Positions 21,979 through 33,544 are shown, numbered from the stretch's first letter. The stretch: 64,000 nt of DNA from Laccaria trichodermophora (GCA_018417955.1 JACTVC010000002.1:3472001-3536000); one strand, 5' to 3'. A program made the numbers and translations. The notes: generated from the sequence alone by a model not told the origin.

Positions 21979-24926
21979 TCAATCCTCCCTTGTCGCCCAA
22001 CAAGAGTAATGTCCGTCCTCTCGTGCGGCACCAGGAGTGGCAGATTGCCGAAGTTTCTTGGCTACATCGGAAGGGGTGGCATAGAGCGCCTTCCAACCAT
22101 AGGATGCCTGCAAGAGCGCTTCCCAAACACCTTTTTCTTTAACGGGGTGCAAAACTTCTGGGGAGAGACCAGCACACCAGATCTCATAGATGATGGCCCG
22201 GTAACTTGCTGATGCATTCTTGCGGACAACTTTGAGCGAAGGCTTTTTTGCTGCCAAGGCAAAGACAATCTTTATGATGGGCACAGCCCTATCGTTGTCC
22301 TTCAGAATTTTGAGGTCGTAAGGATCCATGACGTCAAACAGTTTCTGCTGTGGTATGTCGCTGTACGCCGAGTCGTTTTTGACTTGAGTGAGAATTAGTC
22401 CTGCATTCTCTCTCTCCAATTTCGTACCCTCCTTACTGGTACCCGCCTTCTTCGTACCCTCCTTGCTGGTACCCGCCTTCCTCGTACCCTCCTTGCTGGT
22501 ACCCACCTTCCTCGTACCCTCCTTCCCAGTACCCTTATCCAGGAAGACATTGATGATGTCAACACCCTTTTGGTTGTTAGCACAAAGAACTCCTGCCCCT
22601 CGACCTTTCAATAATAGGAGGGAGGTGAGGTCAATAGCCTTGTGTTCGTGAACCTTCACAAAGTGACTAAAATGAAGCTTTGCGTCAGGAAAATCGCTTG
22701 CAAGCTTGTGGAGTGCTTGAGTGGATTCTTGAGTGTGATTAAATAGTTGGGCACACAGGAAATCAGCCAGGCTGAAGAAACGGTCTTTTTTCTCTGGCCG
22801 GCCATAAACGTCGGGGGGGCCGACTGCTGCATCTCGTGCAAGAGTCAACAGCAAAAGAGTGAGAAACTCCCCACGATCTCCTTTCGAAATTGCAAAGCCT
22901 TCCATCACAGACTTCAGTGCCTGTGCTGCATTGAATGAATGACCTTGCGTCATGAGAAAGTATGCCGCCTCCGACAATATCGGTTCAGAGGACGATGCCG
23001 TCGTCATCGTATGGAATGCCCCATCAATTTTGAGGCACACTCGCATGTGCCCTTCCACCTGCAACATCTCTTTTGATTGGTGGAGGTAGTTCGTTGAGTT
23101 GAACTCAATCGGAAACCGTTGAGACAGGCACGCCAAACTCTGATCATCAGAGAATTCTTTGACAAATTCTTCTGCCATCAGTTTTGCAGCAGCAAAAACG
23201 AGGATTTCACGCCTGACATCCTCTGAACCCTCTCGCCATCGGGTCGCAAATCTATCATAGTTTCATAAGTAACAATTGTTCTAGAGATAAGAGGGATACA
23301 TACAGGGGCCGACCCATGGAGCAGATATGTTCATCCTGGGTCAATTTCTTGAGATCCCAGTCACCATTCAAGCTGATTTTGTGAGCGAAGGGGTCAAATC
23401 CCAGGTCTGTGAGTGGCTGACCAGGAACCAAATCACTGTTGATGATTCGGTTTGAAGGATCCTCCTCAGCCGCTGATGTAAACTGATATATTTTCCCAGT
23501 TGTTGACAAAAACAATGAGAATATTGGAAGGTGGCGAAATGATCGGAGAAGCTGCCGCACTTGGTGAAAGACAGACCACTGTTCACCATCAGAACTCTTC
23601 TTCCGTTCTGCAATGTTGTGTGCTTCGTCAAATGCGAGAATTAGTACAGGAGCCTCCTTTTCCCGCTTTCCTTCTGGTAGCATGCCCAAAAAATCAGTGA
23701 GCAACCTTAGAGCTTGATTGGCAGGAGTAGAAGGTTGGGAGAGGGACGACGTCTCAGTCATCAGTGGGGGCTCTGCAGATGTTGTCTGGGGCTAGCCAAA
23801 GTTTGGTCAAGAAAAGTGATGCAGAGTTGTAACTCAGCTGCAACATACCTGTCGTGCCCTTTTTATACGTATATGAGATGCCTCGCGAACCACTTCATCG
23901 AAAAATTTGATGTGGTATTGGTTGTGCAATTTCATCGTCTGACCCTCAGACATGCACTTCCTAAACCCACTTGCGACCTGGCTGTAATCCAGGCCTTGAC
24001 ACTCCCGCTGAAGGGTTTGCAAGGTGTGGTTGAATAATGCTTCGAAAAAAGCATCAGCACAATCGAAAGCTTCGTTCTTGGATGCCACCGTCGTTAAATA
24101 ATCTCTGACTTGGTCGTCTGCAGATGGACAACCTAAACAAAAAGAAAAGATGAATATGCAATACCCCCAAACAAGGACCAAACGTACCAGTTGTTTTCGT
24201 TCCACGAAGATTCATGGTAATCACAACGGATGTTTTTGCCAGCTCGTCTACTGTTCGTGATTTCCCCATGCCAGAGGACTGGACGATGGCGGAATAGTTC
24301 GCGTACACTCTGAGATCGCTTCGTCGGTTATAATTGGATTTGATATGATCCCAGAGACCGATTGCAGCACTGCCCCGGAACTTGGTCTCCCAAGACCTCT
24401 GCGTCGCTGTAGGCCAAGTTAAGTATGTGATATGCTGAACCTCAAAGAACATACCCCATTCTTGTTCTTCCCGGTTACCACGAGGACGAGCAACATCCGT
24501 CACAGCCTCATGAATCGCCGACTGTAGTAGTGCTTTCATATGCAGCAAAGTGAATGATTAAAGTGTGATATTTTGTAAACAGCACTTACGAGAAGTGATG
24601 AGAGGTTGGAGACTGCATGCCTTCCAGGCTGACCGTAGGCAGGTGACCAGCTCAGGATGTGCAGAGACCACATTCTCAAGTTCTTTGCTGTCCCGGAATT
24701 TTCGGCTGAAACCTTCACTTCTTTCATCCATGATCGTTTTGAGAATGAATGTCGCATCCTTGTTGTTAAGTTCCCCTATTATTTTAGGCCGGTTGAATAG
24801 GGATTGCAGTGACTGAAAATATAAGCCTTCGTCCGAGTCATCGCGCCTGGCAGCGTTACCAGAGGACAGAAGCTGTTTCTTGGGGTGTGGACCATGAGCT
24901 TCTGACTCTGAGAGTCGCTTCGACAT
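21979..24926 (-). CDS. P-loop NTPase joined to a PD-(D/E)XK-like nuclease (Crinkler-like)
   Basis: Six exons from ATG 24926 (MSKRLSESEAHGPHPKKQ, a basic nuclear-type start) encode about 900 residues. An N-terminal helical part precedes a P-loop NTPase with Walker A SSGMGKSRT (near residue 190, after SAIVQ) and Walker B VLILAFDEAHN (near 350), followed by a sensor-like LFLSTTGKI. The last exon (about 23254-21979) encodes a helical region and then a nuclease-like core: GRGAGVLCAN, GVDIINV and GLILTQVKND, giving the D and (E/Q)xK pattern of PD-(D/E)XK enzymes. This NTPase-nuclease order is known from Crinkler-type effectors and their mushroom relatives; no secretion signal is visible. A 30-bp repeat expands the loop between the two nuclease motifs. 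All splice joins keep frame, so it looks intact although pseudogenes surround it. Confidence 0.75.
22424..22545. repeat. 30-bp in-frame minisatellite inside the nuclease domain
   Basis: About four tandem units built on CTCGTACCCTCCTT and GCTGGTACCCGCCTT (plus strand). On the coding (minus) strand each unit gives ten residues, of the form GTSKEGTRKA. It sits between the D motif and the QVK motif of the Crinkler-like gene, so copy number changes the length of a basic loop without breaking frame. Confidence 0.9.
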
Positions 24927-25159
24927 AGTTCAAGGTCAAGTGCGCTTGTGTTGACTGTGGGTGAGTGAGACTTGTGATCTTCTCTCCTATCCTCGGTGTT
25001 TGACCTTGTCCGGTTGGCCTCAGGTTGCCGAGGTTGTGAATATGTGTGCAAATGCTTTTGGGCAGAAGCTATCAGTATCATCCGAGAGAAATTTATATAG
25101 CAATATACAAATTTCGTGTGTTTTGATAGACTAGAGGGTGACGGACGAATTCGAACCTG

Positions 25160-25745
25160 CAGTGCATTGTCCGTCTTGAACTCCATGTTGTTGGTGGCCC
25201 CCTCATCGGCGTCCCTAACATCATCATTTCCACCAGCACCTCCATCCAACTGTTCTCTAAACAACTCGAAGTATACGTTGATAAGCTTGAGGGCGACTTG
25301 ACGACATCCCGGAGGCAGGAAGATCTGGTTGAACGTGATCGTAGCGTAGTGTCGTGCGTGGGCATTCCCTCCCCCTAGCTTCTTGTCGGCACCAGAGCTG
25401 GCGGGATTTAGCTTCGTAAATTCCGAATCGTTGAATCAAATGTGTTTGTTTGCTGGCGTTGAAGACGGGACAGCTGCGGGAGGGTCGCAGAGCGAGGGCC
25501 GTAGTTTCCTGCACGATGATGGATGGATTTCATGGCCGAGTGCGTTTGCAAGACTTGAAGGTGGTGGGAGGTGCATTTACAAAGAGGCTTGTCAGTATCT
25601 CCCTGGAGAAATTCGGTCAGTGGTAAAGGGTGTATGCTTGAGATAAAGTACCAGACTGGATCATCTTCGACACGAAGCTCGCTTCTTAGGCGGAAGAGTT
25701 TGACAAGAGGACGTTTGGAGGGTACGGACGTCTGCTCCATGCAGA
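25160..25745 (-). pseudogene. Relic of a MAK21/NOC1 (CBF-domain) gene
   Basis: Across three frames the minus strand gives DVRT, DTDKPLCKCTSHH, LQVLQTHSAMKSI, then TTALALRPSRS, ANKHI plus a TGA, FNDSEFTKLNPASSGADKKLG, GNAHARHYATITFNQIFLPPG and RQVALKLINVYFELFREQL. The order matches the CBF/MAK21 domain of NOC1, a 60S ribosome-assembly factor. At least two frameshifts and one stop (at the position of an expected Arg in KHIRFDD) interrupt it. Only about 190 codons are present. It lies directly upstream of the Crinkler-like gene on the same strand. Confidence 0.6.
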
Positions 25746-25799
25746 GACTCAGCTTTGGTCAAAGACGTCAACTGGGCCGACGTTGTGGTCGAAGTGATG

Positions 25800-26850
25800 G
25801 GAAAAGGACTTAGTGCATGCGCCGAGAGGTACCGTTGTGAGCTGGGGGAAAAAACAAAAGGGGGTTGTGGGTGTTCGTGTAGCTGGCCTTGCTGATGTTC
25901 ATGGTGCGGGTGCTCGTGCAACTGAACTTGCGTGCGAAGCTGCACCTGCGGGAGCTCACGGAGCGGCTCATCCATTTGTGCCTCCGGCTGCTGTATCTGC
26001 TGCTGCTGGTATTGTTGCCCCTGCTGCTGCTGCTTGATACGCCCGTTGATAACCCTCCATTTCCCGCTGCTGCTGGCCCATCGATTGTCGCTCCCCCATC
26101 TGCACCGATTGCCCCATCTGTTGATCGCCGACGTAAACAACCCCTCCCCATGCAGATGCTGCTGATAATTCTCAACAGCGTGATACCCGCCATAAAACAA
26201 AAGGGGCATGTCCAGGCCTTGCATAGGAGATGGGACCCGCCATGGGTGGCTGAATCTGCACAGGCAGTTGGAGAGGCGACGGTACCCTCTGCACGGACGC
26301 GGACGACTGTACCCTATGAATAGGAACAGGCGACGGAACCCTCTGCACAGGTGACTGAACCCTCTGCACAGGCGACTGAACCCTCGCAAATCAATTGCGT
26401 CCAACGGCGGCGAAAAGCTCGCCAGGGGGTGTACGGTTCGGCGATCCAGCTGCCAGATTCGACGAAGAGGTCGTAGACCCTCTTGCTGGCCCGCGGGCGA
26501 GCCAAGCAGAGGAGGACCGGGCCAACGCGGACACTAATGACCGCGTAACGAGGCCGGGGCGAATAAATACTGGTGTTTGCATGGTTATGCTTGTTCATGT
26601 TAAGGTAGTGGGTGAGAGTGGGGGATTGGACGTGCGTTGGGGGTTGTTGAATGAATGGATTGGGAGAAGATGGGGTGTGGGTTGGTAATGATGCTGAAGG
26701 GTTTCCAGAAGTACTTTGAGGGGTGGAGGTAATGGTAGAGGTAGAGTTAGAGGTACTGGCAGCAGGAGGCGAGGATGAAGATGATGAAGGGTCGCTAGGC
26801 AGCGCCATAGCCGCTGCCGACTTTCTTCTCGTGGCGCAGCTGAGGTAGAC
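25800..26850 (-). other. Low-complexity Q/P/S-rich coding-like region, probably degenerate
   Basis: The minus strand encodes, in different frames, a Ser/Thr-rich start (MALPSDPSSSSSSPPA near 26805), a repeated QRVQSPVQRV segment (21-bp repeats at about 26290-26385) and a glutamine-rich stretch with CAG/CTG-type runs near 25990-26040. No single frame spans the whole and no convincing splice sites join them. It could be the disordered end of an old regulatory gene. I assign no function. Confidence 0.35.
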
Positions 26851-27063
26851 ACTGGCGAGCGCCTTTGGGGCATGTCGACCCGTCGTCCCCGCTCCCTCCT
26901 CTTGTCCTTTCGACCTCACCTTCACCTCATTTCCACGGAGTCGGTCCCTGTTTGCCTTACTACCCTCCGCCTCTTTTCTTTCGCATCCAAGCTGTGCTCT
27001 CCACCACACTCCTCCCTTTATTGCTCATCGACATCCCTAGCTTTAACTCATCCGCTTTTCACG

Positions 27064-28530
27064 ATCGATCATTAATATTATAGTCACATGATAGGTACGA
27101 GTTCATGCCATGCCCTTTGCAGCCAATCGCATACCCTCCTGAATGGCAACAGCCTACGGAGAACATAAACCAAAATTCTAAGAAATAGTGATACACTTAC
27201 CTCCTCCACCCACGGCAGTTGGAAGAACTCGCTCCTCTTGAGTTCTTCCTGCCTGACCGTCAGTCCCTCTGTTGGCCCACTGCCAATTATGTTCTCTAAA
27301 TCTCGCGACTGAGATTCCAGCCACGTCTGAATGAACAGCGCTGGGTCCTGCGCGAAAGATTGAAGGAATGTCTGCTTGACGTGTGAATTATGCAACGACT
27401 GAGCTAGCATGGCGCACTTCAAACATGCATCAGATCAGACCCGACTTGGATGGGATAACAAGTCCATACCTCCTCATCCAATTTCGACAGAGCCTGTGAG
27501 CTCTCCTTATTCGATTGCACCATAACAGCCATTCGGCTCCTCAACGCCGTGTCCTCCATCTTCACTTCAACGTCGTACGCTGACGGCCTGTCTGGGGGCG
27601 GCAATGACGGATTTACCATATAATGCAGGATGATGGGGTCAGGAGCAACTAGGTATCGGTTGACGAGGTCTGGGATCTTTTGAAAAGGTATGGTATCCGT
27701 GCCGAATATCTTCACATGTCATCCTCATCGGTGAGTGGACGGGTACAAGTAGCAGGACAAACGCACCTGTCGAAGCTTGTCGTCCGCTCGAACCAGTCTC
27801 CTATCCACTTTATCTTGTAAACCTTGAAGCTTGATATAATTCCAGAATGTCTGAATAACACCTATCCTGCTATCTTCCTTAATCCCCAGAATGTTACCTA
27901 TGCGAACTTAATTACTATGAAACATCACAGTGATCAAGAAACTCACCCAACTCTGGCACCACCTTGTACTGTTCTGGGAAATGCTCCAAATACATTACTA
28001 CGCGAATCTTGGTTGGCTGGTCCCCCGTCCGTCTTATTGTGAAGCCGTCCATGGCAGGATTGTGCGCTCCAGGAGCTCTGGGCCACTATCATCGAAAGGT
28101 CTGAACTGCGAGGGGCATACAAAATAAAAATAAAAATATGCACCTCAACAATGTTACCATCTGGGTATAGCGTTGGATCCCGATCAAGCTCGACGACCAT
28201 GCGTTTTATAAGGGTAGAGAATTTGCGCTGAGGAAAACGGTCCCGGTGTCTTTGATTTGGAACCTTTAAATTATTGATTAGTGAGTTTCAAAGTGTGCGC
28301 AATTCAAATAGCAGGACGCGTTTTTCATAAAAAGGAACGTCCATAACATTATCATTCCGAGGCGAAACTCACCTCTAACACCCTTCCTTCAATTTTGAAC
28401 GCCCAGGCTGGGATCCCTTCCCCCGTTTCAAAGTTTGCCAGTGGGGTCTCGTCCGCTCCCCCACCTCCAGTCTGCCACAGCTGCCCAGAAACCGTATGGC
28501 TGAGGAAGAGTCTCAACGTCCGCGTCGTCT
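27064..28530. repeat. Right copy of the SNF12 direct repeat
   Basis: Partner of 19011-20300 in direct orientation, about 8 kb away. This copy lies within the intact SNF12 gene and keeps the exon (28144-28263) and 14 bp (28061-28074) that the left copy lacks, so it is the likely source. Confidence 0.9.
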
Positions 28531-28831
28531 ACAGCAAATAACAAAATCAATTGCGCATACGTGCATCGTAGAAAAAGAATACATACGGTAGGGTTCCTTG
28601 CGAGCGCGTCCTGGACTTCAACCTTCTTCCTCATCATCGTCCAGTCTAGCTTCCGCTCCGTTTCCAGCAAATCCTGGTACATACGCGAATCCTCGGCGAA
28701 GTCAGGGTTTTGTAGTATGACATTGGGGATAGCTTTATCTGTAAGCTTTCGTTTTCTATAATAAATGGTTTCAGTTTCGTAGCTGCACAAGATATGTAAG
28801 GAAACGGGTACTTTGCAGCTTTTGGGTCCAT
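27103..28831 (-). CDS. SNF12: SNF12/SMARCD, SWI/SNF chromatin-remodelling subunit
   Basis: Core subunit of SWI/SNF and RSC-type remodellers, nuclear. From ATG 28831 (MDPKAAK, intron, KRKLTDKAIPN) come SRMYQDLLETERKLDWTMMR, TLRLFLSHTVSGQLWQ, AWAFKIEGRVLE, the exon ending LYPDGNIVE, then WPRAPGAHNPAMDGF and the SWIB/MDM2 fold (KIRVVMYLEHFPEQYKV, IGVIQTFWNYIKLQGLQDK). A helical C-terminus follows to GMRLAAKGMA and TGA at 27103-27105. The acceptor before WPRA is GATGATAG; choosing the nearby CGCAG acceptor would falsely suggest a frameshift. The start is short compared with homologs that carry Q/P-rich leaders, so an upstream exon is possible. About 430 residues as read. Confidence 0.88.
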
Positions 28832-29059
28832 TGGAGTCGGGATTGTGAGTTGGAATTGTCACGCGGTCACGCTGCTCAATGTTCAACGAATTTTCAATAT
28901 TATTCTTCAAGAATTATTTATCCCCTCTACTAAATTCAACGCGAGCTCACTGGGGACGGTGAAGAAGGAACTGGGTAGTTGGACACCGAAGATTGTTCAA
29001 GAAGGCCAGCACGCTTTTGTAGTTGAATGAAAAACGGGGGGAATAGGCCTGTGTAATTC

Positions 29060-29670
29060 AGCTTGCGCACCTCAACCCCTCCCCGGACACGTCACATGAC
29101 CTAACACGTGTAAGATACGGTCACATGTACACATTGATTTTAACTTCTAAGTGCACAAAACAGGCCGCGTACAGTTCATAATGGTATTTATCAATGAAAA
29201 GAGATATTCTACACCTTCTGGGAAGCACACAGCTCAAATGAATCTTTCCACCTCGGTCAACATATAAAACCTGTGACAAATCAATGACAAATGCCGCAAT
29301 GGTAAGCTTTGTAAACAGAGGAACTGGGAAAGAGAAAAAGAGGGGGTTCACATCGGCAGGTCCACTTTTGGCTTGCAAAAAAGTGTCTCAGCCTTCAAAT
29401 TAGATTCAATTCAAGGCAGGAAGCGTCGCCCACAAGCTCAACGATATTTTATTATGCACATGCACAAACAAATCAAACGCACTGCGTAGTACTAGTACGA
29501 TCGCTTGTGCATAACCCTCCCCAACTTGCTCTACTCATGTACACACACTAATTCTTCTTACCAAGGTGTATAGGCTTCGTCAAAATGTCGTTTAAGTGTT
29601 AAATTCATCTTTAGATAAGATGTTGATATGTCACGTGACGTGTCCGGGGCGGGGTTGAGGTGCGCAAGCT
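29060..29670. mobile_element. Mutator-like MITE with 40-bp terminal inverted repeats
   Basis: A 611-bp element. Its left end (29060-29099, AGCTTGCGCACCTCAACCCC and onward) and the reverse complement of its right end (29631-29670) agree at 38 of 40 positions. It is flanked on both sides by the 9-bp sequence GTGTAATTC (29051-29059 and 29671-29679), a perfect target-site duplication. A 9-bp duplication and long terminal inverted repeats are typical of Mutator-like elements. The interior has no transposase, so it is non-autonomous. It lies between the SNF12 and TPR-protein start codons and may alter their promoters. Confidence 0.9.
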
Positions 29671-29758
29671 GTGTAATTCTGCAAATGAATTGGAATCGAC
29701 AATTAATGTTCCAGTTCCATATCATTATCTTCCTCAGTTTTCTTCCTTCGTTACCATC

Positions 29759-32700
29759 ATGTCGGCGGAGAAAGCCCTAAAGGCAAAGGATAAAGGCAAC
29801 AAGTGCTTCAAGGATGGTCAACTCGAAGAGTAGGTCGCCTGATCTTTGACTCCTGTAACTTTTTTTTTACGCGATGCCAGATCGGTGAAGCATTATGCAG
29901 AGGTATGTTGTCCAACTCTATTCGAAAATTCGCGTCTCCTACTATGGGCTACTAGGCGGAAAAACTAGATCCCTCCAACCCTCTATATCCTTCCAACCTC
30001 AGCGCTGCCCTATATGAATTAGGGGATTACCGCTCCACTTTGGACGCGATCCTGCGTTCAGCTGCCCTAAGCCCGGACCCTGCATTATCTATCAAACTCT
30101 CGACGCGTCTTGCAAAGACCCTGAGCCATGGCGTACGCGATGGCACCATCAGCCCATCGTTGGCACGAGAAATGCAGTCCAATACGAGTAACTTGGAGGA
30201 GGTGTCCTTGACCGACTCCTTTCCCCTGGACAATGCCCAAGCTTGGCAGGTCTGGAAAAGCATTCGCGCAACGCTTGACGATAGCGACAGGCTGTCCCAT
30301 GAGGCAAAGTTGAGGCTGTCTCGGCTGCCTATTTACAAAGGGACACCGTAAGTGCCGCTATATCTCGACTTCGACCGCCAATCTGAAAAGCGGTTTCAAG
30401 TGATCCAAGGGTAACTTACTTCGTGGTAAGATAATTTTAATCTAGGTTTCAAGATATCTTTGACGACAGACGACAGTTTGGCACTGACGAGGTCGTCTCG
30501 CTCGTCGACGACTGGGGCCCGGTCAAACGTGACCCCATCAAGTTGCGTTCAATGTCAACAGGTCAATTATCCCAACTCGCCTTCCTAATCGCGGGTGTTG
30601 GCGATGGTACGTCGTTACTTTGCACCATCCAATGGTTGACCTGATGGGTGTGTAGGCCGCCACGCATTCGGTTCCATCATAGGATTGAGTAAAGCTCACG
30701 CAAAAATGGACGCTGTGCGGAAAAAGGAGATGAGAGCTCATATAACCCTCCTTGACGTTCATTTCGCCACCATCGCTAGAGATCTCATTTTTTTTATGCT
30801 CATCGACAATTTGGTTGAAGGCGAGATGGTCCAAGTCACTCGTCTTGAAATACGGGCGACCCTCATGTATGTTTCTATCGGCTGGGCCATGCCGGATTAC
30901 TGTTATACAAGGTACCACAATCCACCTTCGTTGTCTCCTTCTTTGACTGGGCACCGCTAGGTATATGGACACTGTGAAAGATCTCAAGGTTCGCCTCCTC
31001 CAAACCCCGCCACGGTTGCCATCCTGGATGCATGTCGACATCAGTTCCATCTCACCCATCCTTCGAGCTTTGGATCACTGGATCTTTGTTAAATTTACCA
31101 CAACCAGATTCATCTCCGACCTGAATCATGAGACCAGCTCCGAGAAGCTCCAGAAGGTGATGCCTGGGATGTATATGGAGGAGCATGCCAATGCTGCGCG
31201 AGCCCTTGATAAGCTCGGTGACAGGGAATTGCGCTCGCTAGTGGGAAACAACGTTCCAGGGGCGAGCACTGCTAAGATTCGGGAGGTGGTGAAAACCAAT
31301 AAGAAAACGTTAGCGGCAAAGATGGTTAGTCGCAAGTTTGACAACAACGCAGAATGGGGTTTGGAGGAAGAATCCTCGTGGTTCAAGACGACGAAGGTTT
31401 ACGTACCTCCTACGGGGCTTATTGATAGACATCCTGGCTTTGAAAAGCTGAACGACGAGTGGGCCACAGAGGACCAAGCGAGAGAGGTAGGGTTTGTTGG
31501 AACCGGCGGTGTCAAGTTTTAATTCATCTTCACCAACAGGTAGCAAAGATTGTTCTCCAATCATGGAAGCCAAATACGACAATTCTGGTACGTCTCATGT
31601 CCTTCTCTGTCTATGGATATTTTTATCCTTACATTCATGAAGGATGGAACACAAGATGGAAACATGTTCATGGAGATAGACGCGTTCCTCGTAGTGCAGC
31701 AGATAGCCAGGTTCAACAAGGATCACGGCGTTGTTATCAAAGACACTGCTTCCAAGAAACACTGTCCAGCATTTGCACATATCTCTTCTTTCTTCGACGC
31801 GGTGGTGGACGCCATCAAAGTGTTGAAGGAATCAATCCAGGTGGAATTCATTGTTGGAGAGATTAATCAGGAGCTTTCCAAGATTCGACTTGGGACCGAC
31901 ACACGACCTTCGCACTTCACAAAACAGTTCACCCGAATCTGGTTGAGCAACATTCCGTGAGTCGGGCTTCTGTTTCTGTCCGTTTTCCCATGTCCCATTC
32001 CTTGCAGCGACTACACACATGGCACCTTGAATACTGCCATCTATGTCCTTCCTGCCCTTCAGCAAAATATGGATGCAGCAGCTACCTCCAACTGTCTTTT
32101 CAACTCCCCAATATGGAAGGACGACGACGAATTCTGCTACAAGTATGTTTTCTTGACTAGTTTATGACTTTTGCGTCTTACGATTTTTAAGCTATACATT
32201 ACTTTTGCCCAAAGATCTTGAACGATATCTTGGAATTCACACTATCAATGCAAAAGCCGTGCATGATATCCTCACGCTCTCTCCAGCGACGCTTCCCAGT
32301 CCTTTGTCTTCTCTAGCGAACCGAGACAGTCTTCATAGTTGGCTATCGAGGATTCTACTCTCCATTATCTCCCCAGGCGAGTCAAGGCCGCGTCCCAAAT
32401 TGATAAAGTTGCCCAACAACCTCGTCGCTTTTGTCAACCTTCTTGTTCAACTTAGAAACATCGGCTACCCTGCACATTGGTTGTCGGATTTTGTCAACAG
32501 CATACTAAATAATACACTCAACGCTGATATCGCAACGTACAAAGGCTTCCTCCCTCGGCCGATATCTGATATACGCGCCAAAGTTCCCCTACATCGCTTG
32601 CGTCTAGACCCATGGTTTGCTGAGCTCGAAGCCATCCTGGCTCTCTCACACCAAGGGCTACCGTTTGCAGTGCAAATCCCTCCCAACCTTGCCTCGACGC

Positions 32701-33139
32701 CTGATGCTATTGGCTTGTATGAAGCAAAAGTCGTACCCAATGTACAGCTGTTCCATCTTCCTGGCAACGACGCCGTCACGGCTCTCTTGTTCTATAGATC
32801 CATAGAGGTGCTCCGAGAACATACCCCAGAAAATTTTCTTCGCAAATTACCATCCATCATCGATGGTGGCGCGCAAGGCCCGTTGAAAGGATCATTCTAT
32901 GTTATGACATCGCAGGATCATGTCGACTTTACGAAGCAAGAAGTCAGGTGGTGGATGAGCAAGGCTGTGATGAAGACAATGAGGCAAGAGAGGTGGTTTA
33001 TGATCGCGTGGCGTATGGATGGGTGGCTGCAAAGTAAGCACTCGTTTCTTACGATACAGGCCGGGGCTAATTATCCGGCTTCATAGCGACTGATCCGTGC
33101 CCGGTGAGCGTGTGGAAGGATGTTTCAACCCCAAATTGA
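29759..33139 (+). CDS. Large TPR-containing protein, DUF4470-like
   Basis: Starts at ATG 29759. The first exons (MSAEKALKAKDKGNKCFKDG, HYAEAEKLDPSNPLYPSNLSAALYELGDY) are tetratricopeptide repeats. A middle segment (GRHAFGSIIGLSKA, ITLLDVHFATIARDLIFFMLIDNL) looks like the DUF4470 domain frequent in mushrooms. Later exons carry a long helical C-terminal half with FVNLLVQLRNIGYPAHWLSDF and a final piece from about 33086 to TGA 33137-33139. About ten introns, all in frame, total about 1,000 residues. The architecture is common in Agaricomycetes, but I know no demonstrated function. TPRs suggest chaperone or scaffold binding. The MITE at 29060-29670 ends only about 90 bp before its start codon. 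Confidence 0.75.
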
Positions 33140-33544
33140 GCCTCAACCTCGGGTTCGATTTTAGAGGATGCCCTCAATGCTCCTGATTTGGGGTTATACC
33201 CTCGAATGTATCTTACAGTAAATCGATGGGCAACCGGGCCACAACTAGCGTTTTGTCCACCCTAATTACAACCGAGCACTGAAAATGAAAATTCCTTTTT
33301 TTGACTCGAACTTTGATGTTCCAACACGGACGATATGTAGCATGTTCTTCACGTTGCATGCATATTGTTGAAAAATTCCAGCGACCCCTCCAACGCGTCG
33401 CGCCGCGGCAAAGGCATAGCCATCATCAACACACATTCACAACGAGGCTTGACATATATACATCCCCTGGCGACTAAAGGGCACGACCTAAGCATCTCAC
33501 CACCCACTTACTTTCCTTCGCTCGCTCACATTTTCATTTTCACA
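33140..33544. other. Intergenic region, no gene seen
   Basis: Between the TPR-protein stop and the next start codon. A short open frame begins at 33365 but the good ATG is 33545. Nothing else is supported; the downstream part should be the promoter of the next gene. Confidence 0.45.

Noticed and set aside
22424..22545. CRISPR-like 30-bp repeats
   Set aside because: Units are contiguous, without unique spacers, encode an in-frame decapeptide inside an exon, and the genome is eukaryotic.
27943..28200. Apparent frameshift in the right-hand SNF12 gene (14 bp longer than the left copy)
   Set aside because: Using the acceptor GATGATAG gives WPRAPGAHNPAMDGF in frame, as expected for the family. 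The left copy, not the right, carries the indel.
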